From JABCYV01 sp963696025 (GTDB lineage: Bacteria; Acidobacteriota; Terriglobia; Terriglobales; Acidobacteriaceae), in NCBI GenBank assembly GCA_963696025.1, contig CAVOII010000015.1, forward strand, positions 124,001-188,000: a DNA stretch of 64,000 nucleotides. The letters run 5' to 3'. Every line of letters begins with the position of its first letter. Positions within the stretch are counted from its first letter, which is position 1. Under the pieces are notes generated by a model, which worked only from the letters and a program-made list of their open reading frames with translations, made no database searches and was not told the origin of the DNA. A program made the translations under genes and the position numbers. Positions 9,439 to 18,164 of the stretch are shown in pieces.

Positions 9439-11292
9439 TCACTGCCGAGTTTGCAAACCGGCACCCGCTGCTTTCGCCAGCCCTAAATCTAAAACTGACA
9501 TCTTGCCGTCGGTAACAATTTCGTCGCCGGTCGCGTTCGCAGCTTTGTGCGGCGCGGTCGGACGATCCACGTCCATGTAGGCAACCGCAGTTCCGGCAAA
9601 GAGCAGATCGGTCTCGACCCAATCCCGCTCACGGTCGATATGGGGATCGATACGATGAGACCATTTGGTGCCGGCCCTGCTTTTTGTTACTGCAAGGTCG
9701 TGGGTCGCGGCGCCGATCCAGACTTCTCGCCCGTTGTACATCACCGCTTCCTTCCAAATGCGAATGTGATGCCGTTTGGCGAAGGTGTCGAGAGATTTTT
9801 GGAAGACCAAATCAGGAGGCCGTCCGTTGAGCGTCAATGATGAAACGGGAGCGTTGGAATACCCCGACTGCCGAAGGGTAGCCTGCACCGTTTTCATGGC
9901 TGAGCCCACATTAAGGGCATCGGTTTCAAACCACCCAGCCTCGTTGAACGCGGCGATAAGTTGTTTTTGGGTTCCAAGAAACATGAGATTGGTCAGGTCG
10001 GAAGGCGTTCCGTTTGTCGCTTTCGTACGCTTAGGCGCTGCCGAAACGATAGAGTGAAGTTTTGCGTCCATCGGCAACTGCGGCCATCCCGGCCAGGACT
10101 GCTTCTCCTTTAGCATGGATGCGCGGACGACTTGAATCTGCATGTCAGTCCCGGTAGGAAAGAGAATCTCACGACGGAGCGACAAACCATAAACCGTCTG
10201 TATGCCCTTTATGGTGCATCCGGCGATCGGATTGGCAGCGCCCAAGGCTGCCATCGCGATCGATACTTTGCTGGAAGCGTGCGGCTGGATGATGCCCATA
10301 ATCTCGTTGTTGCGGACGGTCTCGCGTGCGTTATCTACATCCAGCACGCGCGCATAAAGGGGCGAACTCTTGCCGCTCTTGTAGACAATATTTGAGAAGT
10401 CGAGCACCAGCCGGGGCTGTGAGTACTTATCCGGCGCCTTGCTCGCGAACAGCACCGTGCCATTCACCTTGGTTCCGGGCGCTATCAGCAATTCGCCTTC
10501 CTTGCAGGCGATGTTTTCACCGCTCTTGCACAAAGGATAGGTGACCGTGCCCACAATGGGGTCACCGGTGCGGGAGCGGTCGCTGTATATGGGACCGTCC
10601 AGTCGCACACTCATGGTCAGTCCAGGCGTTAGGTCAGCCTTCATGGACAAGGCAACGCCCGCAGCTTGAGACTTCGGCATAGCGGTGGAAACCTGATTGA
10701 AGAAGTGGAAGAAAGCGGCCTGAAAGCCGCTGCTGGCGCCGTGCTCGATCAGCAAAGTCTGCATTTCAAAATTGGGAGAGTACAGCAGATAATCGAGGGC
10801 AGTGTCGTTGTAAACATCTTCGCGGTTAATGTCCGCTCCGCGCTCGATCAATCGATCAGCGATTTCCTCCTAGGCGACCAGGACCTTCGGCTTGGTGGTA
10901 TAACTCGAGCCAAACACCGCCCAGTGCAGCGCAGTCCGTCCTTGCTCATCTGCTGCCTTCACATCGGCACCATTTTCAATCAGCTTTTTTGCTTCGGCCA
11001 AACGGTCGAGGGTCGGTCCTTCTTTGGTTTCACGCGTTGCCTGGTATAGCACTTGAATGAGAGGCGAAACCCGCGAAACGTCAAGCTGAACTTCTGCCGG
11101 TGCCAAATCCTCGCTCTCAGGAGCTTCTTCGGAGTCGGACCTTTGTGACTCATCAGGTGCGTCCGCATTCGCAGAGCCCTTACGATCTTGCGGCTGTGCT
11201 GCGGCGGCCAGAAGGGCAAGAGGCGTCCCCAACCCCACTGCGAGGCATCCGAGAAGGATAGTGTAGAAGAACAGTTTCCCGCTCCCAAACAT
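9439..11292 (-). pseudogene. Ankyrin-repeat and LssY_C protein split by an amber codon
   Basis: One continuous minus-strand frame of about 617 codons, broken only by a TAG at 10870-10872. Before the stop: signal peptide, acidic linker and ankyrin units (AKKLIENGADVKAADEQGRT). After it: ankyrin continues (DRLIERGADINREDVYNDTA), then a beta-rich region and an LssY_C domain (NLMFLGTQKQLIAAFNEAGW, APVSSLTLNGRPPDLVFQK). The frame stays perfectly in phase, so a single CAG-to-TAG change explains it. The ATG at 11292 has an AGGAGG site. The stop itself is part of TAGGAGGA, which could prime re-initiation. Confidence 0.8.
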
Positions 11293-11528
11293 AGAGCCTC
11301 CTGGGGTCCGCCTTCGGCGGACAATAATTCGTTTGGAACGTGTGGCGGGATTCTAGCAGCTAGAAAGCCCGCGGAAAAGTCAGGAGAGCGGGCTCGGATA
11401 ACGGTACAGGGTTGCAACAACGGCTCGCGTCGGGACAGCAACCTTAGTAACCTGTATCCCGCCACTCCCGCGAGCGCACAATTCCTTGAACCGCTGGTTT
11501 GACTACTCGCGCCAGGAAAGCCGGTTAG

Positions 11529-11804
11529 ATGATTAGCATCGTTTTTATCGGAGTTGCAACTGCACTGATGGCGTTCGCAATAATGGCAAAAGTAGGGTCA
11601 GGCGAGCCCAAAAGAGCGAAGAAGGCGGAAAAAGCAGAAATCGTCAAGCAGCTCTTGGCGTTGTCCGAGCAGGAAAACAGTACTTCAAGAACTGCATCAT
11701 CCGTCCGATTTCGAGCGCTACCCTCCGGCCAGGGCGTGCGGCCCAGCAATGCCCCTCGAACGACGGCTGCCAAGACCTCCCGGCTTTCCGTACAAGAAAA
11801 ATAG
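11529..11804 (+). CDS. Small membrane-anchored hypothetical protein (91 aa)
   Basis: Not recognised by function. One N-terminal membrane segment (SIVFIGVATALMAFAIMA) is followed by a short basic and helical stretch (PKRAKKAEKAEIVKQLLALS) and a polar tail. Composition suggests a genuine coding frame. A CAGGAAAG ribosome-like site lies a dozen bases upstream of ATG 11529. Convergent with the HEAT fragment. Confidence 0.5.
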   Translation: MISIVFIGVATALMAFAIMAKVGSGEPKRAKKAEKAEIVKQLLALSEQENSTSRTASSVRFRALPSGQGVRPSNAPRTTAAKTSRLSVQEK

Positions 11805-11818
11805 GCGCGCAGAACCAA

Positions 11819-12289
11819 CTAATCAGTGAAGTTGCTTTTTTCTCTTCTTCTGTTCCGTTGGTAGGGACCGGCTTCCTTGATGGCCATGAGTCGCGGGACC
11901 GCAGCGGCCGCAGTGTACTGAACGGCAACCTTTTCATCGAACAGATACAGCTTCACTGTGTCGAGCACCAAAGGATCTCCCCGTTTGCCAAGAGCATCCA
12001 GCGCTGCTGCGCGAACTAGCCAGCTCTTGTCGTCCGCTGCTTCGGCCAGCGCTTCGCTGGTGGCTAGATCCTTCGCCAGCACTTTTGCGGCTGCCGCACG
12101 AACCGGCGATGAGTCATCTTTCTTGATGGCCTTAATGGCTCCCCATCCGATGCCGGCGAACGGAATAAAGCCAATACCCTCTTCGAAGCCCAGTTCCGCC
12201 ATCTTCTTCCGGTCCTTCAAAAACCGCTTGTTGAACAGATCAACCAGTTGGGAGGTGTGGGGGTGGAATTTCGGGGCTAAAAGGGTCAA
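11819..12289 (-). pseudogene. HEAT-repeat protein, N-terminally truncated
   Basis: Contains two to three HEAT-type helical repeats (SSPVRAAAAKVLAKDL, DKSWLVRAAALDALGKRGD, EKVAVQYTAAAAVPRL). Family knowledge: relatives are about 400 residues with several repeats before this point. Here the frame opens only with a TTG at 12289, has no ribosome site, and upstream DNA holds unrelated gene fragments. It is therefore most likely the C-terminal remnant of a larger gene; an internal ATG at 12202 could still give a short product. Confidence 0.55.
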
Positions 12290-12390
12290 TGAGTAGAGAG
12301 ACGATTTTGCGCTAATAACCCTCTGGAGATACTGCCAACTCCCCAGCTTTCATTGACTTACCTACGCTTCCGCCATAGCATGCTTGCGGC

Positions 12391-12486
12391 ATGATCGGCG
12401 AAACCATCGCGCACTACCGCATCGTCGAGAGAGACTCGGAGGCGGCGGGATGGGCGTCGTCTACAAGGCCGAAGACACTGAGAGAG
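12391..12486 (+). pseudogene. Ser/Thr kinase N-terminus remnant
   Basis: The first 13 codons read MIGETIAHYRIVE, nearly the start of the kinase at 45924-48728 (MIGQTISHYRIIE). Two bases later the sequence resumes in another frame as LGGGGMGVVYKAEDTE, the glycine-rich loop. After that all kinase similarity ends. This is a roughly 95-bp fragment of an STPK gene with a frameshift. Confidence 0.7.
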
Positions 12487-12501
12487 AAAATCAATGGACC
12501 G

Positions 12502-12611
12502 AAAGAAGTCAGGACTATCGCACTAGGAAGCTTCGCGCTGGTGGTCGTGCTGAGCGCGGCGTGGCAAGCGCAAGCACAGGACACCAAAGCTTCGTATCCG
12601 AGCATGGCCGA
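12502..12611 (+). pseudogene. Signal-peptide fragment of a secreted protein
   Basis: In frame after the kinase remnant comes KEVRTIALGSFALVVV, LSAAWQAQAQDTKASYPSMA, a typical signal peptide and mature start. From memory, YPSMAP is the N-terminus of a secreted family in soil bacteria. The similarity stops at 12611, where the antisense histidine-kinase fragment begins. Confidence 0.45.
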
Positions 12612-12612
12612 A

Positions 12613-13113
12613 TCACGTTCCAGTTGCTGGCACTTGCAGGATTTCGGCTGTGGTCGGCAAAGTGAAATGAAAGGTCGCACCTCGTCCATCGTTAGCGCTT
12701 GCCCACAACCGGCCGCCATGCGACTCCACAATGGAACGGCTGATGGATAATCCCATGCCGCTGCCTAGGGGCTTGGTAGTAAAGAACGCAGAAAAGACCT
12801 GATCCATCTTCTCCTTTGGCAGACCCACGCCGGTGTCGCTGACCGAGAACTGGAGTTGACCGTCCTGCAGTTCCGACTTAACCGTAAGCTCTCCGCTTGA
12901 GTCCTTCATGGCTTCGATGGCGTTGAGCATCAGATTCATGAAGACCTGCTGCAGCTGCACGCGATCCACCATGATTTTGGGCAGGTCGGCAGCGAGATCC
13001 GTGCGCATGGTAACCGAGTATCGATTGGCCTCATCTTTCAGCAGCGTGAGCATTTCCTCGATCGTTCCGTTCACGTCGACGAATTCACGTTGTGGCTGAA
13101 GGAAGCGAAGGTG
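12613..13113 (-). pseudogene. Histidine-kinase catalytic-domain fragment
   Basis: C-terminal ATPase domain of a sensor kinase: N box (QQVFMNLMLNAIEAMKD), G1 (SDTGVGLP), F box (FSAFFTTKPLG), G2 (GSGMGLSISRSIVESHGG). It opens with LQPQREFVDVNGTIEEML, which is the linker after the dimerisation helix. The phospho-accepting His and all sensor parts are missing, and an in-frame TGA lies at 13114. It overlaps the 3' end of the cytochrome gene by about 29 bp. Not expected to be functional. Confidence 0.75.
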
Positions 13114-13660
13114 TCAATACTGCGCCGGGTGAATCTGGAATAAGCACCCTCTTCACCGATTCAGGAATTTCATTCGCGTGCGCGAGCAGTTGGCTGACTT
13201 GCCATAGCTGGGTGTCCGTTAGCTTGGTCTTGAAAGAAGGCATGCCCGAAAGACGGATACCGTTCGCTGCCTTCCAGTAGCTCGCCGAAACCGGGTCATC
13301 GGTCACGCCCTTGCCACGGAACAACTGTGGTGGTTTGGGAAACATCGTTGTCGCATAATCCATGGGTGGCTGCCCCGGAAGTCCGTGACACAAGGCGCAG
13401 TGCTGCTTGTACAAGGTCGCACCGGCAAGAAAATTGGGTTCGTCCGCAGGCACAGAAGAGGGTGGAATGTGTTGCTTCTCGATATGCGCGTCCAATGCCA
13501 TATTTGCCAGCTTCTTCTCAAACGGCATCGGCGGATCGGCCGTTGCTACTGGAGCCAAGCCGGCAGAAAAGTAAAGGAAGACACAACCCACTGAAATCGC
13601 AATGGCCAGAATGAAACCGATTACGATACCTTTTATCACTTGTGCGCTCCTTCGTTTCAT
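13085..13660 (-). CDS. Membrane-anchored cytochrome c (191 aa)
   Basis: Periplasmic electron carrier tethered by one N-terminal membrane helix (IVIGFILAIAISVGCVFLYF). A single haem-binding CALCH motif at about residues 87-91 follows GATLYKQH, and GMPSF supplies the likely Met ligand, giving a class I cytochrome c. ATG at 13660. It starts 10 bp after the stop of the broken outer-membrane gene and may have been its operon partner. The 3' end abuts the kinase fragment, so the last residues may not be ancestral. Confidence 0.8.
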   Translation of the reverse strand: MKRRSAQVIKGIVIGFILAIAISVGCVFLYFSAGLAPVATADPPMPFEKKLANMALDAHIEKQHIPPSSVPADEPNFLAGATLYKQHCALCHGLPGQPPMDYATTMFPKPPQLFRGKGVTDDPVSASYWKAANGIRLSGMPSFKTKLTDTQLWQVSQLLAHANEIPESVKRVLIPDSPGAVLTPSLPSATT

Positions 13661-13670
13661 TGATCAGAAA

Positions 13671-14447
13671 TTAAAGCGAATAACCCAGAATCATCTTCGC
13701 CATCAGGTGGTCGGTCGAACCCGTAAGGCCCACCCCGAGTCCGAAATTTATTTCCCATTGCGGAGCGATATTCAAATCAATTGCGGGGAAAACCTGATGT
13801 TGCTGTTGTGAGACGGCATCAAACCCAGTCACTGGACCGACCGATCCGTAGCATTCAAGACCTCCCGCAACTTTCGGTGTGAAATCGTGACTGAATTTGA
13901 AGTTCGGCGAGAATACCACGCCCTGGTCCACGCTCTCGCCGTGGAAAGATCGGTCGAGCGTGGGGTTCAGCGACCAATACCAGCGTCCCACCTTTTGGTC
14001 CACGATGGGACGAATTTCCCAGGTCCACGTGTCCACAGAATATTGCCGCCTCTGGTAGCCGATTTCATTCGCGAGGCTCACGCCCACGGGCCAGTGCCCA
14101 TTTCTTCGGCACGGCAACTCGCGGCCTGATGTGATCTCCCACCCACTGCCAGGTCTGGCCCTCAGTTATGGAAGTAAAGCTGTAAAAGCCACACTCAAAC
14201 CAGTCATTGAAACCGTGAGTGATCTCGGCCGTTTCATGCTCGGCATGATTGGTGGGGTAAACCCCATCCAAAATTGCCTTCGAACCATCGTGAAATTGCT
14301 ATGGAGTTCAACCATGGTGTGTCCCGGATCGAGCAGATCAGATCCGTACACCTGGATTTCGTAGTTGTCTTGAGCACGGGCGAGAGTTGCAGCCAGGATC
14401 AAGGTGAGGAGCAGAAACGTGATCGCGAGATGTCGGCAACTCATCAT
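13671..14447 (-). pseudogene. Outer-membrane-type protein with two frameshifts
   Basis: Three successive pieces join. The first gives a signal peptide (MMSCRHLAITFLLLTL) and NYEIQVYGSDLLDPG through HTMVELHSNFT. The second, one frame away, gives DGVYPTNHAEHETAEITHGF. The third returns to the original frame from HWPVGVSLANEIGYQRRQYS to GLGVGLTGSTDHLMAKMILG. Breaks lie near 14265 and near 14105. Repeated aromatic beta-strand patterns suggest a barrel. From memory, the joined product matches an acidobacterial family with no known role. Confidence 0.65.
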
Positions 14448-14570
14448 CCGATCGGAGTCACAACGACCCATGAGGAAGACTAGCAGCTACAGAATGAATT
14501 CGGCATGGCAAACAGATGACAAGTTGTTCATGTTCCCTCATGAGGAACCTCGATTTGCATCAACCATAGT

Positions 14571-15268
14571 ATGCGGAGGTGGTCGACGTGTTCATTCGTT
14601 CCAATGGTTTGTTGCCTAATGATCTCTGCTAATTTCTTATTCGCAAGGGCGACAGCTGTTGTTCAGGAAACGTCAGCGCTGCCGGATGCCCCAAGCGCAA
14701 CTCAAACTCAATCGAAACCTTCAAACCTCATGCAACACGAACCGAGTAAGAACCACATTCTTTGGATCATTCCAAACTATCGCTCGGACGAAAATTCGGA
14801 AGAGATCAAACCCTTGACGCCTACCAAAAAGATGAAAGTTTCGTTGGACGATTCGTTCGATCCCGCGGCATTTCTAGTGGCTAGCATTTTTGCTGGTATC
14901 TCGATGGCGGAACGTCAGTACACACCTTTCGGGACTGGAGCGCAGGGTTTGGCAAATACTACGGAGGAGCCTTCGCAGATCAAGCGATTGGAAACATTAT
15001 GACGGAGGGCCTATTTCCTGTTGCTCTCCATCAGGACCCTCGTTATTTCGTGAAAGGCACGGGTGGGTTTTGGAAGTGCACTGGATACGCCATCAGCCGG
15101 GAATTTGTCACTCGGAACAATGACGGTGGCAACCAGTTCAATACATCGGAACTGGCCGGAAACGCTGTAGCGGCAGGAATTTCCAATTTCTACTACCCGG
15201 CCTCGGATCGATCATTTTCGAATACCGCAGACAAGTGGGGACAACAAATTGCCCTGGATACCTTTTAA
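14571..15268 (+). pseudogene. Secreted LPDAPS-motif protein, frameshifted
   Basis: Frame one: signal peptide, then SALPDAPSATQTQ, then DDSFDPAAFLVASIFAGIS to GAQG. At about 14945 the conserved sequence moves one frame and continues as GFGKYYGGAFADQAIGNIMT and PRYFVKGTGGFWKCTGYAIS, on to GNAVAAGISNFYYPASDR, stopping at 15266. The ending DTF-stop falls in a TTTT run and probably marks a second lesion, since relatives continue past it. Membrane-associated protein of unknown function. Confidence 0.65.
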
Positions 15269-15325
15269 AGTTGTTTAAGCACTGAGCGCCTGAGACTGAC
15301 ATCGTTGACCAATGCAGAGGGGCGA

Positions 15326-15943
15326 ATGGTGAGGAGAGAGGACAAAGGCCCGTGCGACGAACAAGTCCGATCTCTACTGACAGATCGCAGGCGATGCAAC
15401 GAGCACCGAGTTTTGCGCGTGTCCACAGAAAATATGGTTAGCATGCATTTGCTTTCGTTCTTGCTGACGGCCGATCCGACAAAGGCCGAAGAATGTTTTG
15501 TCTGCGGCTTGGCCGACTGCCTCGAAGGGAGCTACGTATTTCGAGATTGGGCGCAATCCTGGGTTCGGCGGACGATTATTCTGAATGCAATTCGCATGTT
15601 GGCACCCCGCAAGAACCACTCGACCGTCGCAGAATCACCGAGTGATCCCGTCAGTTGCAGTTTTGGGCGGACGCCGGAGGCTGGTTACGCAATCGGGAGC
15701 ATCCTGGGCCTTGAAGATTTCGAGCGCTTTGTCTTTGTCATGGCGGTTCTTGAAAAATACACAGACCAGGATTGCTCCGTTCTCCTGGGCTGCGCGCGGC
15801 AGGATATCGCGGAGACAAGAATGCGGGCGTTACTCCATGTCGCTGAGTCTGACGCCCAATGTCCCATGATCAGGGCGGGGTTTGATTCCAAAGATCACGA
15901 AGAAACCGCGACGCGAGAACCCCAGATGGAGCCACAGTGTTGA
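15326..15943 (+). CDS. Acidobacterial sigma-factor-like protein (205 aa)
   Basis: Shows a region-2-like part (MHLLSFLLTADPTKAEECFV, SWVRRTIILNAIRML) and a region-4-like HTH (FERFVFVMAVLEKYTDQDCS, LLGCARQDIAETRMRAL). Family knowledge places it with diverged ECF-type sigma proteins seen in Acidobacteriota; DNA target unknown. The N-terminal 40 residues look unlike relatives and may themselves follow a lesion. ATG 15326 has AGAGGGG very close upstream; ATG 15434 is the alternative at the conserved core. A degenerate copy of its 3' end lies at 17694-17793. Confidence 0.6.
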   Translation: MVRREDKGPCDEQVRSLLTDRRRCNEHRVLRVSTENMVSMHLLSFLLTADPTKAEECFVCGLADCLEGSYVFRDWAQSWVRRTIILNAIRMLAPRKNHSTVAESPSDPVSCSFGRTPEAGYAIGSILGLEDFERFVFVMAVLEKYTDQDCSVLLGCARQDIAETRMRALLHVAESDAQCPMIRAGFDSKDHEETATREPQMEPQC

Positions 15944-16079
15944 TGTCTACGAGGACGAGAGAAGCTCACAGTCTTTGAGTTCAAGAACAGGGGATTGCGT
16001 TTAAGAAAAAATCAGCAGATCGGCATCGCTCGTGACGGCCCGTGCGGTGAATCGCAAAAGATTCAAGTAAGGAACTGTC

Positions 16080-17660
16080 ATGAGAATTTTGCTCTACAAC
16101 CCCGACAACGGTGTGACTCGCAACTTCATGCCGCACCTTTGGATGTTTTTGCTCAAGGCCCTGACTCCTCCTGGTCATGAAGTTCTGCTGATTGACGGTA
16201 ACGCCCAGCCAATGGACGAGCGTCAAATCGCGCAATACGTCCGCGAACAAAACGTCGGACTGGTCGGCATCGGCGCCATGACCCGAATGATCGCGAAGGC
16301 ATATCGCATCGCCGATGCCATTCGCGCCACTGGGGTTCCGGTCGTGATGGGTGGTCCTCACGTTACCGAACTGGCCGACGAAGCCCTCGGTCGCGGCGGC
16401 GGCCTACGCCACGCCGATGCTGTCGCCCTGGGAGAAGCCGACGAAACCTGGCCGCAAATTGTGAACGATGCTGTTAATGGTCAGCTTAAGGAGAAATATG
16501 CCCCAATCGACGATATGGGCAAAGAGCGCAAGCCTTCGCTGAAGCGGTACCCCGTGATTCCTTGGGACTCAATCGATCTTGATCAGTTCAACCTTGTTCC
16601 TATGTCCGCCGCCGCACTCCTCCGGAAAGTTGGTGAAGGTTGGGGAACCTTTCGCATCGTCCCCGTCGAGTCCGGACGAGGATGCCCCTACGGCTGCGAG
16701 TTTTGCACTGTCACCGGATTTTTCGGCGATTCCATTCGTTTTCGGACCAACGAAAGTGTCGTCAACGAACTTCTGCTGTTGAAAGCTCGCGCTCGTAAAG
16801 AGAAGGGTCAGATGGCGGTCTTTTTCATCGACGACAATTTCGCTATCAATGTGAAGCGTACCAAATCATTGCTGCGCGACATCATCGCTGCCAAAGCCCA
16901 AGTCCACTGGGTAGCGCAGATCAGCGCCAACTTGTTGCGCGACGAGGAACTCGTTGATCTGATCGCCGCATCCGGTGGTAAATGGATCTTCATCGGCATG
17001 GAATCCATTGATCCGACCAATCTGAAAGACGTGAACAAGGGATTCAACAAACCCGGTGAGTATGCCGCCGTGCTCGAACGCCTAGCACAACGCAACGTGT
17101 ATGCGATCACATCGTTTATCTTCGGTATGGACAACGACACTACCGGCGTGGCCGAGCGCACGCTCATGCAAGTCCGAACCTGGCCTCCGGGCCTTCCCAT
17201 TTTCGGTCTGCTTACACCCTTACCAGCAACTCCACTCTACAAGCGGCTCGAAACCTCGGGCCGGCTCACGCGCCCTAAGCACTGGCAGGAATTCATCCCG
17301 TTCGCGATGGCCCACACGCCGCTCAAGATGACTATTGAACAAGCTCACGCCGAAGTAAAATACGGTTGGGAGAAAGCGTACAACCCAGAAGCGCTAGCCC
17401 ACGCGGTCAACTCGCTCAGTGAGCAGCCTCTTGGTTATCGCATAAACATCTTCCTCGCACGCCTATGCTTCCGCGGGATATATTTCCCCATGATGGGGAA
17501 AATGGCATGGTTAAGAGTTGTCGCTCAAAACCGCCGAACCATTTTTGGATTGGTAAGAGAAGCTTTCTTTGGTCGCAAAACGCTACCAGCAAGTCCGGCT
17601 GCGGAGGATACGTATGGGCCAGTCGCGGCACCGGATGTCCACGGCGAAGTGAGCGTATGA
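16080..17660 (+). CDS. B12-binding radical SAM protein (526 aa)
   Basis: Cytoplasmic radical enzyme. The N-terminal 150 residues form a cobalamin-binding Rossmann-like domain (MRILLYNPDNG, VVMGGPHVTELADEAL). The radical SAM barrel follows with the 4Fe-4S motif CPYGCEFC (C202, C206, C209) and conserved FFIDDNF, WVAQISANLL, FIGMES and FIFGMD. Family knowledge: this class includes methylases such as the hopanoid C-methylases, but the substrate cannot be assigned from sequence. AAGGA ribosome site 6 bases before ATG 16080. Intact within a decayed neighbourhood. Confidence 0.88.
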   Translation: MRILLYNPDNGVTRNFMPHLWMFLLKALTPPGHEVLLIDGNAQPMDERQIAQYVREQNVGLVGIGAMTRMIAKAYRIADAIRATGVPVVMGGPHVTELADEALGRGGGLRHADAVALGEADETWPQIVNDAVNGQLKEKYAPIDDMGKERKPSLKRYPVIPWDSIDLDQFNLVPMSAAALLRKVGEGWGTFRIVPVESGRGCPYGCEFCTVTGFFGDSIRFRTNESVVNELLLLKARARKEKGQMAVFFIDDNFAINVKRTKSLLRDIIAAKAQVHWVAQISANLLRDEELVDLIAASGGKWIFIGMESIDPTNLKDVNKGFNKPGEYAAVLERLAQRNVYAITSFIFGMDNDTTGVAERTLMQVRTWPPGLPIFGLLTPLPATPLYKRLETSGRLTRPKHWQEFIPFAMAHTPLKMTIEQAHAEVKYGWEKAYNPEALAHAVNSLSEQPLGYRINIFLARLCFRGIYFPMMGKMAWLRVVAQNRRTIFGLVREAFFGRKTLPASPAAEDTYGPVAAPDVHGEVSV

Positions 17661-17693
17661 TCCGCGGCGCGCCGATACTCAATGAGGTGCGAT

Positions 17694-17793
17694 CCGTAAA
17701 ATACTCAGACCAGTATTGCTCTGTTCTCCTAAACTTGGCAGAGATCGCGAAGAAGCCGTAACGCAAGAAAAGCAGATGCAACCGCAGTTTTGA
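17694..17793 (+). pseudogene. Degenerate copy of the sigma-like gene 3' end
   Basis: The stretch reads KYSDQYCSVLL-like sequence matching KYTDQDCSVLL of the gene at 15326-15943. After a deletion, another frame gives RDREEAVTQEKQMQPQF and a stop, matching HEETATREPQMEPQC at the end of the same gene. An internally deleted remnant without a start codon. Confidence 0.7.
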
Positions 17794-17827
17794 TGACCAT
17801 TAACTGAAAGGCTGTGCTGACCAAAAC

Positions 17828-18121
17828 TCATTCGTTCTCTGCAGCATCGTTCACAGTTTCTTCAAGAGCCTGGCTGAAGTGGTTACGCTCGCGGCTTAGC
17901 TTTGCGCCGGGATGCACTGCCCCGGCGTGAAGCCCGAAGATGGGAGGCATATCGAATGGTTTGTTAGGATTGGGATGAAATAAATCCCCGCACAGTGAGC
18001 ACTCGTAGTCCCCTGTCCATTTTCTGCAAGACAGTACCGATTTTAGCCAAACCCTCAGTTGCTCCATTGCCGTAAGTTTCGCACAGATCGAGGCCGATTT
18101 CGATCCCACAAGGACATTCAA
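17828..18121 (-). CDS. Hypothetical protein with one CxxC (97 aa)
   Basis: Not recognised. A YECSLCGDLFHPNP segment with a CxxC could bind zinc, and HAGAVHP could contribute His ligands. The N-terminus (before about residue 35) looks non-conserved and no ribosome site is clear. It may be a fragment of a larger zinc-binding protein. Low confidence as an expressed gene. Confidence 0.35.
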   Translation of the reverse strand: MNVLVGSKSASICAKLTAMEQLRVWLKSVLSCRKWTGDYECSLCGDLFHPNPNKPFDMPPIFGLHAGAVHPGAKLSRERNHFSQALEETVNDAAENE

Positions 18122-18164
18122 ACATTCGAAGTTTAGCGCTCGGGAGCGGGAGTGGGAATGGGAC

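Noticed and set aside
10870..10872. Amber codon read as pyrrolysine or suppressed
   Set aside because: No pyl genes or UAG-specific context are visible, and ankyrin repeats have no catalytic residue there. A CAG-to-TAG mutation is simpler.
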